Below, one piece after another: positions 8,012 to 15,092 of a DNA stretch of 15,092 nt. Position numbers and translations under genes: made by a program. The notes beneath the pieces were generated by a model that was not told the origin of the DNA, searched no databases, and worked only from the letters and a program-made list of their open reading frames with translations. The stretch is from assembly GCA_000697055.1 (NCBI GenBank), contig JNDT01001612.1:1-15092 (forward strand), read 5' to 3'. The DNA comes from Saksenaea vasiformis B4078. Its lineage: Eukaryota; Mucoromycota; Mucoromycetes; Mucorales; Saksenaeaceae. The first letter of the stretch is position 1; each line of letters opens with the position of its first letter.

Positions 8012-8703
8012 ATGGACATCAGTCAAGACTTGAAAATGAATGCATCTATTGAAGTTACATGTAACATCTGCAAAGCTGTCAAGGACTGTGACACTGGCTT
8101 TTACTGGTTGTCAGGACGTGTTTGTAAGGAATGTCACAAACAGCATTGTCATACTCCTTCTGGCCCAAGAAGAGATGGTCTAAAGACATATAAGATGTGC
8201 AAGACCTGTAGTGAAATGAAGCCCCTTGATGAGTACTATAAGGACTGAGGGTCATGCAAGAAGTGTCATATCAGGCAAGTACAATGGCAAAAAGCTGCCA
8301 AAGCTCATGAGACAGATCAGGCTATCAACCAATTGACAGACCAAGTGGCAGACCAACTGATAATCAAATGTCCAGTCCAAATGGCTGCTCCAGTTGAGAG
8401 ATTCCAGTGGATGAACTACATAATCACTGACCAAGAGTCTCTTCAGATTGCAAAGAGAAGTTGACCATTGCATTTGACCAACATCAATGATATGTTGATG
8501 CATTGGACAAGGTACATTGCAATGAAGAAGGGATCACAAAGACTGCCATATTGAAGTATGGTCATTGCTATCAAAGGTTAATCATTGTACATTATGCACA
8601 GAATGAGAACCTGATTGTAAAGCTCCTGACCAACTACTTTGAGAATATCCTCACGTTTTATGAGAAGTATAAGGACCAATATGAGCTTATGGAATCAACA
8701 TGA
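8012..8703 (+). pseudogene. Zinc-ribbon protein of unknown family, broken
   Basis: The frame starts at ATG 8012. The first ~95 codons carry three or four Cys pairs (CNIC, CKEC, CKTC, CKKC) with 'MCKTCSEMKPLDEYYKD', typical of small zinc-ribbon modules. A Gln/Asp repeat (QLTDQVADQL) and a helical C-terminal part (GITKTAILKYGH, LLTNYFENILTFYEKYKDQYE) follow. The breaks are TGA at 8246-8248 inside the fourth Cys pair module, a one-base shift near 8449-8456, and TGA at 8488-8490; both TGA codons fit CGA-to-TGA change. The shifted frame then runs to TGA 8701-8703. I do not recognise the family and give no function; nucleic-acid or protein binding through zinc is the general expectation. The start lies 44 bp beyond the TA flank of the MITE. 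Confidence 0.65.
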
Positions 8704-9000
8704 CCTGAAGAACACTTTCACAGATCAGTTTACTTCTACTGAAGTCATGGTACCATTGCAAAGTTGAATAGCATGCCATTCTTTCAAAAGCTGTTGGATG
8801 GCAGCTGAGGGATACCTTTTCCTTTGACTCTTCCAGTTTACAGTTTACATTATAGAATGAAAGAGAAGGCAGATGTCCTAAAGGTAGATGTCCTGAAGGT
8901 TTGTAGATATGTAATTGTTTTCTGAATTAAAAAATGACAAATAAATATGCAACGTTTGAGCAGCCACCAATGTTCAAAGAAATATGATCAATTAAAATGA
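8704..9000. other. Non-coding spacer with a 15-bp duplication
   Basis: A two-copy direct repeat AGATGTCCTRAAGGT lies at about 8869-8900. No gene is seen in the rest. Confidence 0.4.
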
Positions 9001-9080
9001 TTATTGCTATACAATAGCATAAATACTTCTAAAGAGAATGCACTCATTTTATTTAGAAGAGGTCATTTGAAAGAAATGAC
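9001..9080. repeat. Three consecutive small hairpins
   Basis: The inverted repeats are TGCTAT/ATAGCA (about 9005-9019), CTTCTAAA/TTTAGAAG (9026-9033 and 9052-9059), and GTCATTT/AAATGAC (9062-9068 and 9074-9080, 5-base loop). They sit end to end in AT-rich DNA. No gene or terminator role is evident. Confidence 0.4.
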
Positions 9081-9084
9081 ATGT

Positions 9085-10110
9085 AATGTATAAACATGCA
9101 GCATTTACTAAACTTTCAAACATTCTGATAAGACATGACCATCCTCCTTACATAAACTATTTTTTATTATTTTGTTTAAGTATTATTATATAATACTTTC
9201 TTTTTCTTTTATTCTTTTTGTCAATTTATCATTGCTGATCAATTTCTTAAAGTACTTTTTTCTCATTTATGTTTAGTATTAATTTTTTTATTTTATTTTA
9301 CTTTATTTTAATTTATTTTCATTTATTATTACATTGCTTTTATTATTTTTACATTTATTATTTATGCTTTCTATTGAGTTTTGATTATTTTTATATATTA
9401 TACCTTAGTATAGAGATTTTTATAATATTATATAAGATAGAAACTAGTGGAAGTAAAAGATATAAATACTGAAAAAATTGCATTGAATAAAAAGATATCT
9501 AAGAATCAATTAGAAATTATTTTTCTATTTTATTTACTAAGTAAAAACTATTATACTTTTTACTTACCATCTATAATATATATTATATTAACAAATGTAT
9601 GAAGAAATGTCTATTTTTATTATTTTAGCAAGAATGTCAGCTAATCAAAAATAAAAAAAGCAGTCTGAATAGTTAAAAAAGAGATTTAACTATTTAAAAA
9701 ACCTCTAGAAAGTTCTTTAAAATTAAGACCTACTTTAAAGATTTATATATATCTTTATTTCTATATTTACTACTCTGATTACTTTATGTTCCTTTTTATT
9801 TTTCTTGAACTTCTTAATATTTTTAGTCCTCTCCTTTATTGTAAAAGTTAGGGACATGGTTTTGACTTTCCATATATGATCTTGCAGACATAGTTTTACT
9901 AAAAACATTGTCTATGAGATATTTCAATATAAGTATATATATATTGTAGTTGAATATATAAATATGTTCATTATATACTGAACATTATAATGATCATATT
10001 CACTGTACATTTAAACATATATAACCATACTGTCATTATTCAAATGTGTATAAGCATATCTATCTTGAATTTAAATATATATAGATGCTTTTATTGTAAT
10101 TATATATAGT
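9085..10110. other. Very AT-rich region without genes
   Basis: Long T- and A-rich runs dominate, with (TA)n-like tracts near 9575-9590 and 9930-10105. The open frame at 9269-9472 is Phe/Tyr/Ile/Leu low-complexity sequence caused by base composition. No RNA gene, TIR or domain was recognised. Confidence 0.6.
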
Positions 10111-10469
10111 GCCATGCAAAACTGTTTCAACGTTTTAAAATTTTGCATAAATTATATAATTACTGCTGATCTAATTGATAAATGATCATTACAAGTACCA
10201 CCATTTGAAAGCTGTATTTCTAAGCTTTCTAACAAGCCTATATACATGATTGTAGCATATGTCTATGTAGAGATATTTGCAATTGAAGATTTTGATACAT
10301 TGAAACAATTTTGCTGGTAACATAAAGCAGTCTGAATACATGTTCAAAAAAGCAGTCCAGTCAAATTTTTCCATGGCTCCCGCCTCACAGTCAAAACACA
10401 CTTCTTTTTTTTTATACATTCTCTTCATTTTACTTCACAGTTGACACTCTATTGCGAATTACAGTAGAC
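10111..10469. other. Probable 5' flank of the second Tc1 remnant
   Basis: GTGCCATGCAAAACTGTTT near 10111 resembles the style of a Tc1 terminus, but no inverted partner was found. A minus-strand frame at 10428-10189 starts with ATG and has 79 codons without recognisable domains; I do not call it as a gene. The region leads straight into the transposase fragment that starts at 10470. Confidence 0.3.
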
Positions 10470-10745
10470 ATGTGACACATCTCAGACAATCAGCAATCTG
10501 AAATAAAAACACTTTTATGCAACGGCCTTACTTGTAGAGAAGTTGCAGCTAGAACTGGTGTTAGCTTGGCAACAGTGTCACGAGTGTGACAATCAGTAAA
10601 TGTGCAATTATCTGTTAATGATAGTGGTCATCCTTGTAAGATCTCTAAGAATCTTGGCCATCTCATTATGTGATGATTGAATACAGGTAAATATAACAAT
10701 GCTGCAGACGCCACTAGAGAATTTCTGAGAATTGCTACAGACAAA
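10470..10745 (+). pseudogene. Tc1/mariner transposase N-terminal fragment (second family)
   Basis: The plus-strand frame from ATG 10470 gives a typical Tc1 helix-turn-helix: IKTLLCNGLTCREVAARTG then VSLATVSRV, followed by SGHPCKIS and the LNTGKYNNAADATREFL segment seen in Tc1 transposases. Four stops interrupt it: TGA at 10473, 10587, 10671 and 10674. Each sits where Arg is common in the family, so CGA-to-TGA change explains them all. The fragment stops after about 90 codons; no catalytic DDE part follows, and the MULE-OTU gene begins about 160 bp later. It differs clearly from the 2749-3762 transposase, so it is a separate family. Confidence 0.75.
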
Positions 10746-10902
10746 AACCTTTCCCTTAGGGACAAAAACCTTTTTCAAATACCAACAGGTTCCTTTGTCA
10801 TTGTACTATCATTATGATTACCACTTTTGTCATAGAGTTTTTGTCCATACAAAATAACCTTAAGCCACAAACTGTACCTATTGCAATCACCACATTGTTA
10901 AC
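10746..10902. other. Upstream region of MULE-OTU with short repeats
   Basis: GACAAAAACCTTT occurs twice in direct orientation at about 10739-10772, and GTTTTTGTCC around 10837-10848 is its inverted partner. They could be leftovers of a terminal repeat. No clear TATA box was chosen. Confidence 0.35.
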
Positions 10903-13788
10903 ATGAAATCACTTCTCAGCAAAGTTTTTGAAACGCATCATGATGTGCTTAATGCTGCACAAGCCTTAGCTTGTGAGCATGGATTCACAGTTACTACTGC
11001 CTCCAGTACTCCTGGTCACCACATTTATTTGAAGTGTATCCATGGAGGCGTGTATCAGAATATGAGGAAACTGACAGATGAAAAGCGCCAGAGGCAAAAC
11101 AATACAAATCGTAGAGGCTGTCCCTGGAAGATGTATGCATCAGCTGACAAGAAAGAGAATGGCAAATTTGTCATGAGAAATGTTGCAGATATGGAGGATC
11201 ACAGCCATGATCTTGCTACAGATCCTAGCATATATTACCAGCATCGCAAACCAGACATCGACACAGAATTGTGAGTTCAATCAATGATACAACACAGAGT
11301 GAAGCCTTCCCAGATATATGAGGAAGTCAGACGCGATGATGGAAAGCCTCTGTTGAAAATGAAGGACATTTATAACTTCCATGGAAAACTATTTAAGGTA
11401 TCCAAGAGAAGTCATATATCAGACCTTCTGGATTTCTTGCAAGATCGCAACTACAATGTTTGCTACAATTTGGATGAGGCCCAAGAGCTGAAGTCCCTTT
11501 TTATTTTTCATCCCAAAGTGCAAAAGGATGCAATTCATTTCTCAGAAGTTGTGATCATTGATGCAACCTACAAAACCAATGTACACAAGATGCCTTTGGT
11601 GAATATAATTGAGATAAGCAACTTGGGTAGCTCACGTCTGCACAGTTTCCTTATAGCACAGATCCTTATGACAGATGAGAAGGCCATTTCTTATACATGG
11701 ATGGCCGAGCAACTGCGTTTAGAGATCTGGACAAGTATGATGCCTGGTCTTTTCATGACAGATGACGATAGTTCCTTGACATCTGCATTAAGGGACATTT
11801 TTCTGGACAGCAGGCAGCTTCGCTGTGCCTGGCACATAGAAAAGAACTTTGTTAAGCATGCTCATGGCCTTTTTGAGAAAGACAGTGAAGAGGAGAAGGC
11901 GTTCTTAAGCTCAGTCAAGGGTATTATATGGAGAAGAGATGAAAAATGTTTCTCTAGTGCTATAGATGACTTTCACAAAGTTATCAAAGGCACATCAAAA
12001 GAAAAAAAACTTAGCAATTATCTTCAAAAGTATGTGATGCAACGGATGAAAGCATTACATAAAAAGAACACGTTTAACGCTTCGCTATCATGTAGGCTAT
12101 TAAAATATAAGGAAAAATGGGCTGGACCGTACGCTGAAAAGCTCATGCATCTGGGAGCGCGTACAACGCAGCGTGTAGAGGGAGTTCATCGTGCACTCAA
12201 GCATGCTTTAGAATCTCCAGGAAGTCTTCTAAAACAGTTTAATTCGCTTGACATTTGGCTTCAGAAAAAAGTATTTAGTGTAGAAATCCAACATATGTCT
12301 AATACTCAAGTTGTAGGATGAGCAGCAACTCCACGAATTAAATGAAGAATCATCCAAGACACCAATCCTTCCATTTAGCCATAAGAATCGCCTACGCTTT
12401 TTGCTGCATCGAGTTAGCCACTTTGCGATCAACATGATCAAAAATGAGTTAAACATAGCAGAGAAGTGCAAAACTCAACCGCGCAATGACTGCAGTTGCC
12501 CAACCAAAATCAACTATCAGCTACCTTGCAGACATGTAATCCTACTCAACGAGCCCATTGGTATTGATTCTATTGGTGAGAGATGGCATTTATATCCTCA
12601 AAGTAAGTTTAACATTACTGATTGAGTTCTGGCATCAAATTTGTTTCTTATGCTGTGAAATTATTTGTCATTCATACAGAAACGTACTACAATCAAATTG
12701 AGCATGAGCCAGAGGCACTGATTGCCAAGACTGTTGAAGAGCACTGTACAGAGGCAATTTACCTCTTAGAGACGCACTTGAAGGAGGCAGAAAATGATCA
12801 ACAGAGACTTAATCTTCTTGCTCAAATAGAGCCTATACTGAAGAAGAACGAAGAAACAGCCAAAAAGGATATTAAGCTTCCTTCAAAGGTTGTGACAAAA
12901 GGGCGACCAAAAAACACAATTGGCAGTCAATTACCTTCAGGATTTGAACTTGCTGAGTTTGAGTCAAAGAAAAAGGATGCTGGTAATCCAGTGTTGGCAT
13001 TACCAAAGAAACGGGAAGCACCTAGTGAAACGTTTGATATATCTTCTGCAAAGAGATACTTACGATAGATTTATGCTACCAGTACCTAACAATAATATAT
13101 TAGACAATGCGTAGATATGGAACTTGAAGTTGAAGACACAATAGTTGAATCACACTTTGATGTTGATGAAGCTATCTCCTGGGACAACTATATCAATATG
13201 ATAGACGTTCACAGTGATGGTTACTGTAGATTTTGTGTTCTCGCATTGCTACTAAAAGGTGATGAGAATGAATTCCTGGCCATCAAAAAGGAAATGCTCA
13301 AAGAATTTGACAGCAACATCGAGATCCATAGAAACTGTTTTAGCTATCCTGTTGATGAGCTGCGAAAAATAGTTTCTTATGGACATAATCTGGACGCCTC
13401 AGAAGTCTATTCAAATCCAGGCTGCCCATATGAATACTGGTTTGATGCCAGTATCTGCGTTCAGTTGGCTTGCAATACATTTGGTATACCAATTGCAGTG
13501 TTTTCTGATGCAGGAAAGTGCGCAATGGCAATGGAAAAAGGACTGCAAGAAGCATACGTCCATCCTCCAATGTTATATCTTTCATACAAGGGACCTGCAG
13601 ACGCAAGAAAACCACCAGTACCATTGGTGATGCACTTCGTCCATGGGAACCATTGGGCTACAGTAGTTATGAAGCGCAGTAGGAAGATGACATGGCCCCC
13701 TGTACACTACAAGCACAAAGAAGTATGTGCAAGACTTGGATTGGATGACAAAGTCAGGAGCTTCTGGAACCATCACCTTTCCATCTGA
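10903..13788 (+). pseudogene. MULE transposase (FAR1-like) with SWIM finger and OTU protease, one in-frame stop
   Basis: Proposed exons are 10903-12270, 12317-12602, 12680-13031 and 13104-13788, giving 896 codons before the final TGA. Residues 1-104 form a FAR1/WRKY-GCM1 zinc finger (Cys45, Cys73, His100, His102). The MULE core has DATYKTN (Asp220), TDDDSSLTSAL (Asp287) and CAWHIEKN (Cys308, His311), then TTQRVEGVHRALK. The second exon holds a SWIM finger, CSCPTKINYQLPCRH (12491-12535). The basic linker includes GRPKN. The OTU-like domain closes the protein. Intron 1 (12271-12316, GTATTT...CTAATAC...TTGTAG) and intron 2 (12603-12679, GTAAGT...ATACAG) restore the frame cleanly; intron 3 (13032-13103) has a weaker donor, GTTTGA. 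The only nonsense codon is TGA 11272-11274, which could come from CGA. It is thus almost intact, either a young pseudogene or a gene read through. The DDE and zinc-finger parts would bind and cut its element; terminal repeats were not found. Confidence 0.85.
13104..13788 (+). CDS. OTU-like cysteine protease domain (3' exon of MULE-OTU, or separate ORF from ATG 13117)
   Basis: From ATG 13117 the frame gives 223 residues with no stop. It carries the OTU catalytic layout: Asp34 and Cys37 in HSDGYCRFCVLALLL, and His179 in HFVHGNHWATVV. The spacing of about 140 residues between Cys and His fits the OTU family of deubiquitinases. It is in the same frame as the exon before it, separated by three stops (13066, 13078, 13084) that the proposed 72-bp intron would remove. 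If that intron is wrong, this is a separate protease gene beginning at 13117. The substrate (ubiquitin or another modifier) is not known. Within a MULE it may protect or modify the transposase or host chromatin factors; that is speculation. Confidence 0.75.
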
Positions 13789-14090
13789 AAAGTTAAAAGA
13801 GAAAGCAACAGCAATAATCCAATTCAATTAGACTAGATATGAAATAAATGGGTTTTAGACTTATAAGTAAGACATCCCTACCGCTGCTTTTCAGTAGTCT
13901 TGGACATCTGTTTAATGCCTCTCTCTCTAGTACAAAAGTTTTCTTCACTAAGGGCAATGTATATGCAGAACCAACAATGACTTTTCCGTGCATCTCGTAA
14001 CTGGCCTTACATTAATTTGTGAAGAATGCTGCTATCGCTCTGACTATTGGAATACATCTACTCATTAACGGTTTCTAGAGACATTGTCAT
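13789..14090. other. Spacer between two convergent genes, with a poly(A)-type signal
   Basis: AATAAA lies at 13843-13848, 55 bp after the MULE-OTU stop, and could serve as its polyadenylation signal. The rest shows no gene; it is the shared 3' side of the plus-strand MULE and the minus-strand zinc-finger gene. Confidence 0.45.
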
Positions 14091-14855
14091 TTATTCATTC
14101 TTGCTGCTATTACCGTTGTCCTCACACACATCCTTGGCAATAGAACTAGCTTCCTTCTCAGACACGAAGGCTTCGATGGCTGTGTACATAGACGTCAGCC
14201 TTGTGATAGCTGCTTTCGCAGTAGGCAGATCCAAAATGCGCAAGCAGCGTATACTTGCATCTGCCTTGTCTTCCGCATGCAAACTATTCCAGGCTTCTCG
14301 CTCCTCCCTCCACTGGTCCTCGGGAACGTCGGTATCAAAGATAACGTCATATATGTAATGGATTATCTTGTATCTAAATACGGTGTCAATTAGAAAATGT
14401 CATTATCACCATGGTGTTCAACTATTACCTGAGATCCTTTGGAAACTGATGTTTTTGCTCCAGCTGACTTAGCAGACTCGAAATATTGCGCACCATTCTC
14501 ATGTATAAAGCATCAACTGTAATTTTTTCACCTGATAGCTCTTTAAGAATGTGAGAGCGAGTGTTAATCTGTCGATCTAGACGTCTTCGGCTCCGGATTG
14601 ATGAAGCATTTGCTTGATAGTATGCGCGCGCTCTCTCCAACGCCTTTTCCTGGGACGCGATACGGTCCGTTATTGCCTTTGGCTTTGGACCGGGCTTTCC
14701 AGCAGCAAGATTGGGATCACGTTTCCTGCGAATATGGAGGTTACATGCACTATTGTTCACGAATGTCTTTGAACAGTGAGGGCAGCTTGATCGTCTATAG
14801 TTTTAAATACTTAATTAACAAATTACGTTGAACTTTCAACAAAAGCGTACGGCAT
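14091..14855 (-). CDS. Zinc-finger-like protein, three exons, probably an intact host gene
   Basis: The minus-strand gene model has exons 14855-14851, 14794-14429 and 14373-14091, 217 residues. Intron 1 (14850-14795, 56 bp, GTACGC...CTATAG) and intron 2 (14428-14374, 55 bp, GTAATA...CTAATTGAC...TTTAG) both keep the frame. The protein starts MPRSSCPHCSKTF, a C2H2-like finger with C-x2-C-x12-H but no clear final His (HIRRKRDPN). A basic GKPGPKPK patch resembling an AT hook follows, then a long helical region rich in Arg, Gln and Glu. The family was not recognised; a DNA- or chromatin-binding role is a reasonable guess only. Unlike the transposon genes it has no internal stops and many CpG sites. 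A 32-bp alternative first intron (starting at 14826) would also keep the frame and begin MPYAFVESS; the 56-bp one is preferred because it matches intron 2. Confidence 0.7.
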
Positions 14856-15092
14856 GAAAATTATATGCTAAAAATCAAAATAAGAGTTCATGATTGCAAA
14901 TCGAGTGATATAAATTGCAAACGGAATTTCAAAGTGATAGCAGTCTTATTCAAATAGAATTTTGCCACGCTACTGTATGTTACAGGCGTACCCCCAGCAT
15001 TACTGCGTATTAGCAAATTCTGAATAAAATGAACATTATTCGCGTGTATTCTAACGCGTCATGACCCGGTCTACATGTATTCGAATACATTA
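14856..15092. other. 5' flank of the zinc-finger-like gene
   Basis: AT-rich upstream DNA, more CpG-containing near the window edge (for example around 15040-15060). An upstream ATG at minus-strand 14892 opens only seven codons. No core promoter element could be assigned with confidence. Confidence 0.35.

Noticed and set aside
9269..9472. Membrane-protein-like ORF rich in Phe, Tyr, Ile and Leu
   Set aside because: The composition follows directly from T-rich DNA, and it starts in low-complexity sequence without a domain.
10189..10428. 79-codon minus-strand ORF with ATG
   Set aside because: No motif is recognised, it lies upstream of a Tc1 remnant in AT-rich DNA, and it is probably non-coding flank.
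2749..11274. Reassigned genetic code (TGA as a sense codon) to explain the many in-frame TGA codons
   Set aside because: TAA and TAG also interrupt the same genes, frameshifts are present, TGA would have to mean both Arg and Trp, and the intact 14091-14855 gene does not use it. Decay explains the pattern better.
13340..13827. Several minus-strand and frame-2 ORFs over the OTU region
   Set aside because: They overlap the plus-strand frame that holds the Asp-Gly-x-Cys and Asn-His-Trp motifs and have no domain themselves.
10746..14090. Terminal inverted repeats and 9-bp duplication for the MULE-OTU element
   Set aside because: Only short matches such as GGACAAAAAC/GTTTTTGTCC on the same side were found; no long inverted pair across the gene could be supported by eye.
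14047..14358. 103-codon plus-strand ORF
   Set aside because: It is the shadow of exon 3 of the minus-strand zinc-finger-like gene, whose frame joins cleanly through two introns.

Overview
This window looks like transposon-dense nuclear DNA from a fungus. The best guess is an early-diverging lineage (Mucoromycota in the broad sense, Mucorales-like or Glomeromycotina-like). The grounds are the AT-rich background, very short introns (46 to 77 bp) with GT/AG ends and CTAAT/CTAAC-like branch sites, and the mix of MULE, Tc1 and Ty3-type elements. No rRNA, tRNA, CRISPR array or bacterial operon was seen. The organism call is inference; the introns and elements are read from the sequence.

Left part (1-2545): a 16-bp tandem repeat and a CAGTAC-rich patch come first. 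A chromodomain protein gene (595-1503) follows. It is split by a 388-bp solo LTR (887-1274) with a perfect 5-bp target duplication, CAATG; removing the LTR restores one reading frame. A 9-bp minisatellite lies at 1956-2159.

Middle (2545-7966): this segment is bounded by two inverted copies of a ~185-bp sequence. Inside is a complete-length Tc1/mariner transposase on the minus strand, broken only by six stop codons. Next to it is a long decayed minus-strand gene. It combines a Cys/His-rich zinc finger, a MULE-type transposase core, a basic linker and a C-terminal ubiquitin-specific-protease-like (USP) domain. The right copy of the 185-bp sequence is a ~218-bp MITE with TA flanks.

Right-middle (8012-10900): a broken zinc-ribbon protein gene of unknown family, about 1 kb of very AT-rich DNA, and the N-terminal piece of a second Tc1 transposase.

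Right part (10903-15092): a nearly intact second MULE gene on the plus strand (FAR1-type zinc finger, DDE core, SWIM finger, then an OTU-like cysteine protease), with three inferred introns and one in-frame TGA. Facing it on the minus strand is an apparently intact three-exon zinc-finger-like gene (14091-14855), which is CpG-rich and looks like ordinary host sequence.

The main theme is that two unrelated MULE transposases in one window each carry a different deubiquitinase-like domain at the C-terminus (USP-like and OTU-like). Almost all the broken genes are disabled by stop codons that can be explained by C-to-T change, mostly CGA to TGA. This points to methylation-driven or RIP-like decay of transposons while the neighbouring host-like gene kept its CpG sites.
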